Of a stretch of DNA of 64,000 nucleotides, positions 33,809 through 43,212 are shown one piece after another (the first letter of the stretch is position 1; each line of letters starts with the position of its first letter). Location: contig NZ_FNCH01000004.1 in assembly GCF_900100705.1 (NCBI RefSeq), positions 124,001 to 188,000 of the forward strand. Direction: 5' to 3'. A program made the translations under genes and the position numbers. This DNA is from Pedobacter terrae. GTDB taxonomy: Bacteria > Bacteroidota > Bacteroidia > Sphingobacteriales > Sphingobacteriaceae. Under the pieces are notes generated by a model, which was not told the DNA's origin, made no database searches, and worked only from the letters and a program-made list of their open reading frames with translations.

Positions 33809-35443
33809 TTATTTCTTCGGATTTCCTTTTCCATCCATGTCTACTACCGGACGTTTAGCCCTGTTGGCAAGCTCCCATGCCGTAAAATAGGTGAGTTTTG
33901 CTCTTTTAGTAAGTAGGGGGAAGTTAATTTTACTTACTTCGTCGCCTGGTTTGTGGTAATCCTGTTGTAACATCCCATCATAATAAAAAATAATTGGAAT
34001 GCCTAATTTGGCGAAATTGTAATGGTCTGAGCGGTAATAAATCTGCTCAGGATCTTTTGGATCATCATATTTATAATCCAGTTTCATTTTAGTATAAGTA
34101 GCATTTACCTGCTCGCTTAAATTAGCCAGATCGCTACTTAACATCCTGGAACCTACCGAATAAATGTAGTTTGCCGAATCGGGTTTGCCTAAATATGCTT
34201 CACCTGTACGGCCAATCATATCAGTATTTAAATCGGCAATGGTATTGGCAACAGGGAAAACAGGATGCTCAGAATACCATTCAGAACCCCAAAGGCCTTT
34301 TTCTTCTCCAACAACAGTCATAAATAAGATGCTGCGTTTAGGACCTTTACCTGCTTTTTTGGCATCGGTAAAAGCTTTTGCCATTAATAAAACACCTGTA
34401 GTACCGGATCCATCGTCATCAGCACCGTTGTTTACTTTATCTTTTGCGTTAGGATCAGTTTCCAAACCAATATGATCGTAGTGACCGGTTAAGATTAATA
34501 CTTCTTTTTTAAGTACAGGATCAGACCCCTCTAAGAAACCCAAAACATTTTCGCACCTAACCGCTGCTTCGTTTTTAGCAGCACTTGCTGAGAAAGGAAC
34601 ATTTAACACTTGCGAAGCAGGCGTAAGGCTTTCAGTAATTTTCTTTTGTAAATCGGCTGCTGTAGTATTGGCAGATTTTAACAAATCGTTTGCAAGGGCT
34701 ACAGAGATGGAAATACGCGGCGTTTCATTTTGTTTCTGCGCCTCAATAGCGGCATTTGTTTTGACCATCACACGGCCGTTATTTTGAGCCTGTTTCGTGT
34801 TTTCGGTAATTCTATCCACACTTGGATCGATTAGGATAATGGCTTTAACATTATTCTCCGCAAAATATTTTGCCCTGCTCTCTAACATGGCCCGGTAAGC
34901 AGCCCTGTCAACACGGGTACCTGGCTTAATGGTTGGATCTCCGCCGTTAAACATCATCACTACTTTACCTTTAATATCTGTTCCGGCAAAATCGTTATAG
35001 CTGTCTTTCTTGATCCCGTAACCAATAAATACAATCTGATCAGTAGAAAAAGTAAAACCGTTATCGCTGATTAAGCTTGGTGATACAATATAATCTTTCT
35101 GATATTCTTTCGGCTGACCGTTAACGGTTACATGACTTTCTTTTAAAGTAACATTTACCAGGTTAATTTTCTGGAAATAACTGCCATTAACCGGACCTTT
35201 TAAGCCAATCGATTTAAAATAATCGCGGATGTAATCTGCTGCCATCCAGGCACCTTTGGTTCCTGTTTCGCGGCCTTCATATTCGTCAGATGCCAAAACA
35301 GAAAGGTGTTTATAGGCATTATCAGGATTAATGGCCTTGCTAAATTTAATAGCGTCTTTATTGGCAGGGAGGGGTTTGATCTGGCCAAAACAACTTGCTG
35401 TAACAAGTGTGGCTAAACCAAGGGTTAAAAATTTTTTGTTCAT
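33809..35443 (-). CDS. Secreted M28 family metallopeptidase
   Basis: About 544 residues from ATG 35443 (MNKKFLTLGLATLVTASCFG, signal peptide, possibly lipidated at Cys18). A PA-like insert contains VVMMFNGGDPTIKPG. The two-zinc peptidase core is intact: TGHYDHIGLE (His, Asp), NGADDDGSGTTGVLLMA (bridging Asp), GEEKGLWGSEWY (catalytic Glu pair), LNTDMIGR and YRSDHYNFAKLGIPIIFYYDG. Probably an aminopeptidase in the periplasm or outer membrane. ATG 35443 is preferred over an upstream start inside rpiB because it begins the signal peptide. Confidence 0.92.
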   Translation of the reverse strand: MNKKFLTLGLATLVTASCFGQIKPLPANKDAIKFSKAINPDNAYKHLSVLASDEYEGRETGTKGAWMAADYIRDYFKSIGLKGPVNGSYFQKINLVNVTLKESHVTVNGQPKEYQKDYIVSPSLISDNGFTFSTDQIVFIGYGIKKDSYNDFAGTDIKGKVVMMFNGGDPTIKPGTRVDRAAYRAMLESRAKYFAENNVKAIILIDPSVDRITENTKQAQNNGRVMVKTNAAIEAQKQNETPRISISVALANDLLKSANTTAADLQKKITESLTPASQVLNVPFSASAAKNEAAVRCENVLGFLEGSDPVLKKEVLILTGHYDHIGLETDPNAKDKVNNGADDDGSGTTGVLLMAKAFTDAKKAGKGPKRSILFMTVVGEEKGLWGSEWYSEHPVFPVANTIADLNTDMIGRTGEAYLGKPDSANYIYSVGSRMLSSDLANLSEQVNATYTKMKLDYKYDDPKDPEQIYYRSDHYNFAKLGIPIIFYYDGMLQQDYHKPGDEVSKINFPLLTKRAKLTYFTAWELANRAKRPVVDMDGKGNPKK

Positions 35444-35468
35444 GATGATAATTTTAGGTGAGGTCTGG

Positions 35469-35906
35469 TTAGCACGAAATTTTGTCAACCCGGTTTTGGT
35501 GTCGGCCGCCTTCAAATGCTGTAGTTAAAAAGGTTTCGGTAATTTGTTTAGCTTCGTCTATAGAAACAAAACGGGCCGGGATACAAAGAACATTAGCATT
35601 GTTATGCAGGCGGACCAGTGAAGCCACTTCGTTTTCCCAGCATAAACCTGCTCTAATGCCCTGATGTTTGTTGGCTGTTATGGCCACACCGTTGGCAGAG
35701 CCGCAAAGTAAAATACCATAGGTAAATTCTCCATTTTCGACAGCACTGGCAACAGGATGGGCAAAATCAGGATAGTCAACAGAATCTGCAGTATGCGGGC
35801 CAAAATCTTTTACTTCGTAATCTTGTAAAAAATCTTTTAATAATTCTTTGTATTCGAATCCGGCATGATCCGCGCCAATGGCGATTTTAATTTTTGTACC
35901 AGACAT
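35469..35906 (-). CDS. rpiB: Ribose-5-phosphate isomerase B
   Basis: A 145-residue LacAB/RpiB enzyme interconverting ribose 5-phosphate and ribulose 5-phosphate. IAIGADHAGFEYKE at the N-terminus, ILLCGSANGVAITANKHQGIRAG with the catalytic Cys, RLHNNANVLCIPAR, and the terminal FEGGRHQNRVDKI are all standard. I use ATG 35906; the triplet two codons upstream is TTG. It is followed closely by the M28 gene and preceded by tatC, all on the minus strand. Confidence 0.94.
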   Translation of the reverse strand: MSGTKIKIAIGADHAGFEYKELLKDFLQDYEVKDFGPHTADSVDYPDFAHPVASAVENGEFTYGILLCGSANGVAITANKHQGIRAGLCWENEVASLVRLHNNANVLCIPARFVSIDEAKQITETFLTTAFEGGRHQNRVDKISC

Positions 35907-35951
35907 TGTCAAATGTATAGAGAATTGTGAATTCTATTCGTAATGTTTTTG

Positions 35952-36833
35952 TTAGTTAGCATAGAATGCAGCTTCAGCTTTTTTCTTCTTTTTTTCAATG
36001 TAAGCTGAAACGAAAATACTCAGCTCATAAAGCAGGAATAACGGCGTAGCTACAATCAGCATAGTCATAATATCAGGTGTTGGCGTAACAATGGCCGCAA
36101 TGATTAAGATAATCACCGCTGCATACCTTCTGCTTGATCTCATCAACTTTGGTGTCATCAAACCAAGTTTAGACAGGATGAAAATAATCACCGGAAGTTC
36201 AAAGATAATCCCCGTACCTAAAGTAAGGGTTGCTACAGAAGAAAGGTAGGAATCGACTGTAAAAGTATTTTTGATTTCGGCACTTACCGTATAACCAGTT
36301 AAAAAGTTAACCGATAACGGGCATACTATAAAGTAGCCGAAAAAGATACCAATAATGAAAAGTACAGAGGCGAAGAATACAAAACCACTGGCTGATTTAC
36401 GTTCATTTTCATGTAATGCCGGTTTAATAAAACGCCAGATTTCCCACAACAGATATGGGAAACCAACCACAATACCACACATTACGCAAACATTTAACTG
36501 CAGATTAAACTGACCGGCCATCTCGGTATTGATAATTTCACCATTAATTTTGGTGATACACATATCTTTACCCAGTGATGGAAAATGTTCTACCAGTTTA
36601 CACATCATCCGGTAAGTCCAAAAATCAGGTTTTTTAGGTCCGAAGATTATTTTATCCAGAATCTCTTCATTGAAGTAAAAAGCGATACCCGTAAAAACGG
36701 CAATGGCAATTACGGCTCTGATTAAATGTTTACGGAGAACATCCAGGTGATCGAAAAAAGACATTTCTGCCTCTAAATTGGTGCTCTTTTGACCGATAGC
36801 TTTTGTAAGTAAAGTTTTTTTAGTGTCGCTCAT
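35952..36833 (-). CDS. tatC: Sec-independent protein translocase TatC
   Basis: A 293-residue inner-membrane protein with about six TM helices. The N-terminal EAEMSFFDHLDVLRKHLIRAV contains the conserved twin-arginine-recognition region, and FGYFIVCPLSVNFLTGYTV, GIIFELPVIIFILSKLGLMTP and YAAVIILIIAAIVTPTPDIMTM follow. A large loop after TM1 (residues 50-95) is usual in Bacteroidota. TatA/B is not in the window. A hairpin ends 12 bp before the start codon. Confidence 0.95.
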   Translation of the reverse strand: MSDTKKTLLTKAIGQKSTNLEAEMSFFDHLDVLRKHLIRAVIAIAVFTGIAFYFNEEILDKIIFGPKKPDFWTYRMMCKLVEHFPSLGKDMCITKINGEIINTEMAGQFNLQLNVCVMCGIVVGFPYLLWEIWRFIKPALHENERKSASGFVFFASVLFIIGIFFGYFIVCPLSVNFLTGYTVSAEIKNTFTVDSYLSSVATLTLGTGIIFELPVIIFILSKLGLMTPKLMRSSRRYAAVIILIIAAIVTPTPDIMTMLIVATPLFLLYELSIFVSAYIEKKKKKAEAAFYAN

Positions 36834-36844
36834 GTTGAAAACAA

Positions 36845-36876
36845 AAATACCATTCTATTTGAATAGAATGGTATTT
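36845..36876 (-). terminator. Hairpin with T-tract just before tatC
   Basis: AAATACCATTCTATT and AATAGAATGGTATTT pair perfectly over a 2-base loop; on the minus strand the stem is followed by TTGTTTT. It resembles a terminator or attenuator and its 3' arm overlaps a TATTTTTG -7-like box (36842-36849). Confidence 0.65.
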
Positions 36877-36960
36877 ACGTGTTAAATATAGAAATAGTTT
36901 ATATTATTATGAGAAATCCGTTGTAAAAATGAAGAGCCCTGGTAGGGCTTAGTCCCACAA

Positions 36961-37078
36961 TTGGTTTTTAATCATACTCATTTGGCTTAAATTTGCAGCA
37001 TTGTTATAATTAAATTGATATACGCCATCTTCTCCTGTAACAATTAAAGATTTTGGTCCGGCAATAATATCAAAACTT
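36961..37078 (-). pseudogene. Fragment resembling the end of a beta-propeller-like protein
   Basis: On the minus strand the frame reads IKSFDIIAGPKSLIVTGEDG and VYQFNYNNAANLSQMSMIKN, like the last blade of LVIVD-type repeat lipoproteins of Bacteroidota. No start of such a gene is present; it is fused behind the truncated toxin at 37079. Family match is by eye and weak. Confidence 0.4.
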
Positions 37079-37123
37079 TTAATATTGTTCAGATGCTGCA
37101 ATCTCATTAAAAGCTATTTCCAT
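37079..37123 (-). pseudogene. Truncated YoeB/Txe-type toxin start
   Basis: ATG at 37123 overlaps the antitoxin stop (the ATGGAAATAG arrangement) and reads MEIAFNEIAASEQY before TAA at 37079-37081. The start matches RelE/YoeB-family toxins (MEIxFxEIAxxD). The remaining 70-80 codons are gone. Confidence 0.55.
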
Positions 37124-37308
37124 AAATCCTCTATCGCTATCTTAGTGAATTTTCCCTCTTTAAAACTTTGTTCCGATTTCTTTATTTAGCAATGAATTCG
37201 GTATTGAAGGTTTTTCCTTTTTTCAAAAGAAACCGTCATGGCTTTTAGTACCTGCTTTACCGCATTTAGTTGCGCCTTGTTTTCCGGATGTACAATTAAT
37301 GTTTCCAT
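37114..37308 (-). pseudogene. Antitoxin of a YoeB-type module, two compensating frameshifts
   Basis: METLIVHPENKAQLNAVKQV and LKAMTVSFEK are in frame 1; the next part, GKTFNTEFIAK, is one base out; then IKKSEQSFKEGKFTKIAIED and LWK return to frame 1 up to the stop at 37114. This order is that of small antitoxins upstream of Txe/YoeB toxins. The lesions lie in A-runs (one extra A, one missing A), so the unshifted frame meets TAA after 40 codons. Confidence 0.65.
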
Positions 37309-37351
37309 AAATCGAATTTACTGAAATAAATTTAAAATTTTTAATAAAGAA

Positions 37352-37383
37352 AAATCCCATTTTGTTTGAGCAAAATGGGATTT
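37352..37383 (-). terminator. Terminator after accC
   Basis: AAATCCCATTTTG (37352-37364) pairs with CAAAATGGGATTT (37371-37383), and on the minus strand T-rich sequence follows. It sits about 20 bp beyond the accC stop and likely ends the yceD-accC transcript. Confidence 0.8.
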
Positions 37384-37403
37384 GAATTTTATGGTAATTT
37401 CTA

Positions 37404-38744
37404 TTATTCCGAAAACTCGAAGGTTTCCATAAATTTTGTAGTGAAATTTCCTGCTCTGAAATTAGGGTCTTTCATCAATTGTAAATGGAATGGGATAGTC
37501 GTTTTTATACCTTCAATTACGAATTCGCTTAATGCACGCTCCATGGTACAAATGGCTTCTTCGCGGGTTTGAGCCACGCAGATTAATTTAGCAATCATTG
37601 AATCGTAATTAGAAGGAATTGAATAACCTGCATAAACATGCGTATCAACACGAACACCGTGACCACCTGGAGAATGGAAGTTAGTAATTCTACCTGGTGA
37701 AGGACGGAAATTGTTTGCCGGATCTTCAGCATTGATACGGCACTCAATAGCGTGCATCTCCGGGGTATAGTTTTTACCTGAAATCGGAATTCCCGCAGCG
37801 ACTTTAATCTGTTCTTTAATTAAATCGAAGTTGATTACCTCTTCGGTAACCGGGTGCTCTACCTGGATACGGGTATTCATCTCCATAAAGTAGAAGTTAC
37901 GGTGTTTATCAACCAAAAATTCGATTGTACCAGCTCCTTCATAATTTACAGCCGTTGCTCCTTTAATTGCTGCTTCACCCATTCTCTGGCGAAGCTCATC
38001 AGTCATGAAAGGAGAAGGAGATTCTTCTACCAATTTCTGGTGACGGCGCTGGATTGAACAATCGCGTTCTGATAAGTGACAGGCTTTGCCAAACTGATCA
38101 CCAATCACCTGGATTTCAATGTGGCGTGGATCTTCGATATATTTTTCTAAATATAAACCATCATTACCAAATGCTGCACCAGATTCCTGGCGTGCACTAT
38201 CCCAGGCATTTTCGAAGTCTTCATCTTTCCAAACTACGCGCATACCACGGCCACCACCACCAGCGGTAGCTTTAAGGATTACCGGATAGCCCATTTCGTT
38301 GGCAATTGCAATACCTTCTTTAACACTGGTAAGCAAACCTTCCGATCCTGGAATGGTTGGAACACCGGCATTTTTCATGGTTTCTTTTGCTGAGGCTTTA
38401 TCGCCCATACCATTAATCTGCTCTGGAGTTGCACCAATAAATTTGATGTTATATTCGCGGCAGATGTTAGAAAACTTAGCATTTTCTGACAAGAAACCGT
38501 AACCAGGGTGTATAGCGTCGGCGTTAGTTAATTCTGCAGCCGAGATAATATTTGGGATATTTAAATAAGAATCTTTACTGGGCGGCGGGCCAATACAAAC
38601 AGCCTCATCAGCAAAACGTACGTGTAAACTCTCGCGATCTGCGGTAGAGTAAACAGCAACCGTTTTAATGCCCATTTCCTTACAGGTACGGATAATACGC
38701 AAAGCGATTTCACCCCTGTTGGCAATTAGAATTTTTTTAAACAT
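37404..38744 (-). CDS. accC: Acetyl-CoA carboxylase, biotin carboxylase subunit
   Basis: A 446-residue ATP-grasp enzyme that carboxylates biotin on Acc[20 protein letters not shown] at the start, [13 protein letters not shown], the glycine-rich ATP loop [14 protein letters not shown] (about 160-173), [20 protein letters not shown] and [15 protein letters not shown] are all conserved. Last gene of the lipid operon, separated from accB by 116 bp that contain an ATTACACCGAT inverted repeat. Confidence 0.96.
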   Translation of the reverse strand: MFKKILIANRGEIALRIIRTCKEMGIKTVAVYSTADRESLHVRFADEAVCIGPPPSKDSYLNIPNIISAAELTNADAIHPGYGFLSENAKFSNICREYNIKFIGATPEQINGMGDKASAKETMKNAGVPTIPGSEGLLTSVKEGIAIANEMGYPVILKATAGGGGRGMRVVWKDEDFENAWDSARQESGAAFGNDGLYLEKYIEDPRHIEIQVIGDQFGKACHLSERDCSIQRRHQKLVEESPSPFMTDELRQRMGEAAIKGATAVNYEGAGTIEFLVDKHRNFYFMEMNTRIQVEHPVTEEVINFDLIKEQIKVAAGIPISGKNYTPEMHAIECRINAEDPANNFRPSPGRITNFHSPGGHGVRVDTHVYAGYSIPSNYDSMIAKLICVAQTREEAICTMERALSEFVIEGIKTTIPFHLQLMKDPNFRAGNFTTKFMETFEFSE

Positions 38745-38860
38745 AATTTTACCTTTTCTGATTACACCGATGTTAATGATTACACCGATTTATTCGGAAA
38801 ATAACCATCATGCTAATCAATTGTAATCGGTGTTATCTAATTAATCTGTGTAATCAATAA

Positions 38861-39337
38861 CTAAATAGGTTCTACTAAAAATAATGGTTGATCGTATTCT
38901 ACAGGTGATGCATTATCAACCAATATTTTAACGATACGGCCTGAAACTTCACTTTCAATTTCGTTGAAAAGTTTCATTGCCTCGATAATACAAACTACCT
39001 TACCTGCGCTAATTTCATCGCCAACATTAACAAACATTGGTTTTTCTGGGCTAGCTGAACGGTAAAAAGTACCGATCATTGGCGATTTAATGGTAATGTA
39101 CTTTGAAGTGTCTTCTGCAACAGGTACAGCAGGTGTTGCAGCACTTGGGGCAGTAGGAGCTGTAGCAACAGGAGCAGCAGCCTGTACAAGCGGAGCCTGT
39201 GGTACGGTAGCATGCACAACTGTTGGTGCTTGGTTTGTTTTGATCGTGATTTTGAAGTTTTCCTGCTCAATAGCAACTTCATTTACTCCAGAACGAGAAA
39301 CAAATTTAATCAGTTCCTGTATTTGTTTGATATCCAT
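38861..39337 (-). CDS. accB: Acetyl-CoA carboxylase, biotin carboxyl carrier protein
   Basis: A 158-residue protein: an N-terminal helix (MDIKQIQELIKFVSRSGVNE), an Ala/Pro/Val-rich flexible linker (about 35-75), then the biotinyl domain with the biotin attachment Lys in CIIEAMKLFNEIES (about 118-131). Carries CO2 from AccC to the AccAD transferase, whose genes are not in the window. The low-complexity linker makes the opposite strands look like open frames. Confidence 0.95.
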   Translation of the reverse strand: MDIKQIQELIKFVSRSGVNEVAIEQENFKITIKTNQAPTVVHATVPQAPLVQAAAPVATAPTAPSAATPAVPVAEDTSKYITIKSPMIGTFYRSASPEKPMFVNVGDEISAGKVVCIIEAMKLFNEIESEVSGRIVKILVDNASPVEYDQPLFLVEPI

Positions 39338-39456
39338 TTTTTAGGCTAGTTATGTAAAAAATAGTGTTTATTGAATTAACTAAGTTATACTTTTTTTTGT
39401 TTTATTTTTTATCCGGGCAGTACCTTTACTTCGGACTCCGGACTAAAGACTTCCGA

Positions 39457-40455
39457 CTATTTTGTGTCGTAAGCCCATTTAAGGTATACAGAACCCCAGG
39501 TAAAGCCACCACCGAATGCAGCTAAGACGATGTTATCGCCTTTTTTCAATCTGCTTTCCCATTCCCATAAACATAAAGGAATTGTTCCGTTGGTTGTATT
39601 TCCATAACGTTCGATGTTAATCATCACCTTATCGGTTGTAACCCCCATGCGGTTCGCTGTGGCATCAATAATGCGTTTGTTAGCTTGGTGAGGTACTAAC
39701 CAGGCCACATCATCAGCAGTTAAGCTGTTGCGCTCCATAATTTCGGCAGCAACATCGGCCATATTGGTTACCGCAAATTTAAATACTGTTGGCCCTTCCT
39801 GATGCGCAAAATGCTCTCTGGCATCAATAGTTTCGTGGGTAGCTGGTTTTACCGATCCACCCGCTTTCATGCCTAGGAAATCTCTTCCAGATCCATCTGT
39901 TCTCAAAATAGAATCCTGAATACCTAAACCTTCTTCATTTGGTTCTAGTAAAGCACAACCGCAACCATCACCAAAAATGATGCAGGTGGTGCGGTCTTCA
40001 TAATTGATGATTGATGACATTTTATCGCCACCAACCACTAAAATTTTTTTATGTCTGCCTGATTCTATAAATGATGCACCAGTAGAAAGACCAAATAAAA
40101 AGCCAGAACAAGCGGCCTGTAAATCATAACCCCATGCATTGGTAGCGCCAACTTTATCCGCTAAAACGTTTGCTGTTGCAGGGAAAGTAAAATCCGGAGT
40201 AGTGGTGCAAAAGATAATCAATTCAATTTCTTTTGCATCAATTCCTCTCTTTTTAAGCAAACCGTTTACAGCATGAACAGCCATATCTGAAGTGCCTAAA
40301 CCTTCTCCTTTTAAAATTCTACGTTCTTTAATTCCCGTTCTGCTGGTAATCCATTCATCCGAAGTGTCAACAATGGTTTCTAACTCTGCGTTTGTAAGCA
40401 CATAGTCGGGGACATAACCATTTACTGCAGTAATAGCAGCGTGAATTTTACTCAT
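39457..40455 (-). CDS. fabH: 3-oxoacyl-ACP synthase III
   Basis: A 332-residue thiolase-fold enzyme starting fatty-acid synthesis by condensing acyl-CoA with malonyl-ACP. Catalytic Cys116 is in [12 protein letters not shown], His in [11 protein letters not shown] and Asn in [10 protein letters not shown]-terminal [16 protein letters not shown] is family-typical. It is 9 bp after plsX. A second, divergent KAS III gene lies at 48360; this operon copy is the likely housekeeping one. Confidence 0.95.
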   Translation of the reverse strand: MSKIHAAITAVNGYVPDYVLTNAELETIVDTSDEWITSRTGIKERRILKGEGLGTSDMAVHAVNGLLKKRGIDAKEIELIIFCTTTPDFTFPATANVLADKVGATNAWGYDLQAACSGFLFGLSTGASFIESGRHKKILVVGGDKMSSIINYEDRTTCIIFGDGCGCALLEPNEEGLGIQDSILRTDGSGRDFLGMKAGGSVKPATHETIDAREHFAHQEGPTVFKFAVTNMADVAAEIMERNSLTADDVAWLVPHQANKRIIDATANRMGVTTDKVMINIERYGNTTNGTIPLCLWEWESRLKKGDNIVLAAFGGGFTWGSVYLKWAYDTK

Positions 40456-40464
40456 TTTAATAAA

Positions 40465-41403
40465 TTATTTAAATGCCATTCTAATTTTTTCTACCAATCC
40501 GGTAGTAATCATCTCTCTGGATTGTAGAACCATATTTTTAACAGCCAGCGGACTAGAAATTCCATGTCCGATAACAACTGGAGCATTCACACCTAGAACC
40601 GGGCTTCCGCCGTATTGTTCATAATTAAAACGATCGAAAAACTCATCTTTTAGGCCCTTTTTGATGGTAAGCACATAAAACGATTCTGCTAATTTTAGCA
40701 TTACATTTCCAGTAAAACCATCGCACACAATTACATCGGCCTTATCGTTAAATAAATCTCTTCCCTCCACATTTCCAACGAAGTTGAAAAGGTTGGTTTC
40801 TTTCATTAACGGAAAAGTAGCCATGCTTAGCATATTCCCTTTCTCATCCTCTTCACCAATATTCATCAGGGCAACTTTTGGCTCATTGATCTGCAAAAGA
40901 TTTTCTGCATATAAACTGCCTAAAACACCAAATTGTAATAAAATATCAGGTTTACAGTCGGCATTTGCACCTACATCTAACAATAGGCCTGTGCCGCCTT
41001 TAATTTTTGGAAGAATTGTACATAAACAAGGGCGGATAATGCCCGGAATGGTTTTGACGCTAAAAACTGCGCCAACCAACATGGCTCCAGAATTACCGGC
41101 ACTTGCGAAAGAATCGATTTTACCCTCTTTTAAAAGGTTAAAACCAACAGCTATGCTCGAGTTTGGTTTCTGAACGATTGCTTTGGTGGGATGTTCGCCC
41201 ATACCAATAACTTCATCAGTATGAACGTATTCAAAATGATCTGGATTGAAACCCTCTTCTGCGAGAATGGGTTTAATCTGTTCGGTATCGCCAATAAGAA
41301 CTAAATGCTCTCCAGCGTTAAGCGATTGATGAGCAGCTATTGCTCCCAAAACAATTGCTTTGGGAGCATAGTCTCCGCCCATTATGTCGAGGCCTATTTT
41401 CAT
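40465..41403 (-). CDS. plsX: Phosphate acyltransferase PlsX
   Basis: A 312-residue enzyme making acyl-phosphate from acyl-ACP for phospholipid synthesis. MKIGLDIMGGDYAP, ASAGNSGAMLVGAVF, LLDVGANADCKPD, NIGEEDEKGN and DGFTGNVMLKLAE are PlsX signatures. It lies between rpmF and fabH in the conserved lipid operon. Peripheral membrane association is known for the family. Confidence 0.95.
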   Translation of the reverse strand: MKIGLDIMGGDYAPKAIVLGAIAAHQSLNAGEHLVLIGDTEQIKPILAEEGFNPDHFEYVHTDEVIGMGEHPTKAIVQKPNSSIAVGFNLLKEGKIDSFASAGNSGAMLVGAVFSVKTIPGIIRPCLCTILPKIKGGTGLLLDVGANADCKPDILLQFGVLGSLYAENLLQINEPKVALMNIGEEDEKGNMLSMATFPLMKETNLFNFVGNVEGRDLFNDKADVIVCDGFTGNVMLKLAESFYVLTIKKGLKDEFFDRFNYEQYGGSPVLGVNAPVVIGHGISSPLAVKNMVLQSREMITTGLVEKIRMAFK

Positions 41404-41502
41404 AGAAAAAATCTGTTTGTGTTAGTCAGGTGTAATCCTGAATTTTCAGTTGACTAAGGTATGACTAAAGCCGCTGAAAACACAAACAATTTTTTAAGAA
41501 AA

Positions 41503-41694
41503 TTACCCTATCTGAGTATTTTCGATAACCAGTTTGCCGTTGTAGTATAAGTTACCATCAACGTTGTAAGCACGGTGAGGTACGTGGATAGCACCTGTTG
41601 CCGAGCATGTTGCTAAAGAAGGAGTAACCGCTTTATAGTGTGTTCTTCTTTTATTTTTTCTCTGTTTCGAGATTTTCCGTTTTGGATGTGCCAT
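41503..41694 (-). CDS. rpmF: 50S ribosomal protein L32
   Basis: A 63-residue basic protein: MAHPKRKISKQRKNKRRTHY then LATCSATGAIHVPHRAYN. The N-terminal KRKxSKxRxxxRR pattern is diagnostic. The zinc-type CxxC pairs seen in some L32 forms are absent (one Cys only), so this is the zinc-free version. It follows the yceD gene by 15 bp, as in most bacteria. Confidence 0.96.
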   Translation of the reverse strand: MAHPKRKISKQRKNKRRTHYKAVTPSLATCSATGAIHVPHRAYNVDGNLYYNGKLVIENTQIG

Positions 41695-41709
41695 TGGTGT
41701 ATAATCTAA

Positions 41710-42240
41710 TTATTTTTTTAACTTATTAAGGGCTTCCCAACGTGGGTCGCTTGTTTGTTCATTTTCTTCAGCCTGGTTCTCGATTGATAATTGATTTAAA
41801 CGGTCAATCATCTCCTGATCACAATCTTTACCTGCCTGTTCGCAGTTTTTGATATAAGGTACCGCAACGTTAATCATTTCGTATAAAGGACCGGATATAT
41901 CAATCTCGGTTTCTTTACGGCTTAGCGAAATAATTTCTTCATCGTCACTCTCCAGTTCATCTTCAGCAAACTTTACAATCTGCCTTTCATAAAGATTTAT
42001 CGGTAGTGGAAACTCAGATAAACATTTATCGCAATCTAAATTAACTGTACCAATAACTTTAAATTTTAACAGCAACATGGTCTCTTGTTTATCAAGTTCC
42101 AGGTTTACTTTTAAATTTCCACTTTTAATTAACGAATACTCAAATGCATTAAAAAAGTGATCATCAAGCTCATAATCAAACTGATGAGTTCCCAATTTTA
42201 AGCCGGTAAACGGTAATGAAAATTGTTTTAATGGGTTCAA
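41710..42240 (-). CDS. YceD family protein (DUF177)
   Basis: A 176-residue acidic protein linked to 23S rRNA accumulation in other organisms. LLLKFKVIGTVNLDCDKCLSEFPLPI (about 55-80) is the family core, and the C-terminus ends TSDPRWEALNKLKK, the typical tail. First gene of the yceD-rpmF-plsX-fabH-accB-accC transcript. The additional cysteines (CEQAGKDC) resemble a potential metal site. Confidence 0.9.
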   Translation of the reverse strand: MNPLKQFSLPFTGLKLGTHQFDYELDDHFFNAFEYSLIKSGNLKVNLELDKQETMLLLKFKVIGTVNLDCDKCLSEFPLPINLYERQIVKFAEDELESDDEEIISLSRKETEIDISGPLYEMINVAVPYIKNCEQAGKDCDQEMIDRLNQLSIENQAEENEQTSDPRWEALNKLKK

Positions 42241-42372
42241 AGTACTGTAAAATTTTAGCCTGCAAATGTAGGGATAAAATATTAGATTTAAAATGTTTTT
42301 TAAAAAATTGTTAATGTTAACTCTTGATTTTTAGGCCATATCCATTTTAAAAGCCGGATGGTCTTATGGCCA

Positions 42373-43212
42373 TTAGCTAGCCAATATCATTTCCTTATTA
42401 TTTCTGCTCCATTCACTCCAAGAGCCTACATAAAGTTTTGGGATAGGTAAACCTGCATAATCCATAGCCAAAAGGGTATGGCAAGCGGTAATGCCTGAGC
42501 CACAATGTACAATCACATTTTCGGGCTTTACATGCGCCAGGGCTTCTTCGTATTTTTCTTTTAATATTTCGGGGGCAAGGAAAGCGCCTGATGCATCTAA
42601 ATTTTCGGTAAAAGGAATGTTAGCTGCACCCGGAATATGTCCGGCAATTAAATCGATAGGCTCGGTGAGGCCTGCAAAACGATTGGCATCACGTACATCA
42701 ATTATGATGTAATCATCTGTTTTGGCTACTTTTTCAACTTCGTTAATGTCAGACAGCGGTAGATCCCATGTTTTTACTGCGTAAGGCGAAACAGATTTTG
42801 GAATTTCTATTTTATCTGTCGTCGGGAAACCTGCTTTAACAGCCGCCTGAAAGCCTCCATCAATTACCTGCACTTTCGTGTGACCAATAGCCTTTAACAT
42901 CCACCATAACCTTGCTGCTGCGTTACCGCCATTTTTATCATCGTAAACAATAACATGGCTGTGTTCCGTAATCCCGAGTTTTTGCAACACAGTTGAAAAC
43001 TGTTCGGGAGTGGGTAACGGATGTCGTCCGCCAATAGCAAAATCGCCGATGTTGGCTAAATCTTCATTTACATCGGCAAAAAGTGCGCCAGCCAAATGTT
43101 GTTCATCATATCTGGCTTTTGATCCTGCACTGGCCTCGATCATGACGATTTCATCATCCTGGTTTAACCAGGTTAATTCTTCGGGTTTTATAATTGGGGA
43201 TAGTGATTTCAT
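42373..43212 (-). CDS. Thiosulfate/3-mercaptopyruvate sulfurtransferase
   Basis: About 279 residues from ATG 43212 (MKSLSPIIKPEELTWL). Two rhodanese domains: the inactive one has IVMIEASAGSKARYDEQHLAGALFADV, the active one IIDVRDANRFAGLTEPI and the catalytic Cys loop VHCGSGITACH (about 238-248). The CGSGxT loop favours 3-mercaptopyruvate or generic sulfurtransferase use. The upstream in-frame start adds 24 residues without conservation and was rejected. Cytoplasmic, as there is no signal peptide. Confidence 0.9.
   Translation of the reverse strand: MKSLSPIIKPEELTWLNQDDEIVMIEASAGSKARYDEQHLAGALFADVNEDLANIGDFAIGGRHPLPTPEQFSTVLQKLGITEHSHVIVYDDKNGGNAAARLWWMLKAIGHTKVQVIDGGFQAAVKAGFPTTDKIEIPKSVSPYAVKTWDLPLSDINEVEKVAKTDDYIIIDVRDANRFAGLTEPIDLIAGHIPGAANIPFTENLDASGAFLAPEILKEKYEEALAHVKPENVIVHCGSGITACHTLLAMDYAGLPIPKLYVGSWSEWSRNNKEMILAS

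Noticed and set aside
36820-37107. Single 95-codon minus-strand gene running up to tatC
   Set aside because: It joins a propeller-like fragment to a hairpin and ends inside tatC; only the stretch 36961-37078 looks protein-like.
39090-39344. Plus-strand Ala/Gly/Thr-rich open frame opposite accB
   Set aside because: It is an antisense reading of the low-complexity linker of the biotin carrier protein.
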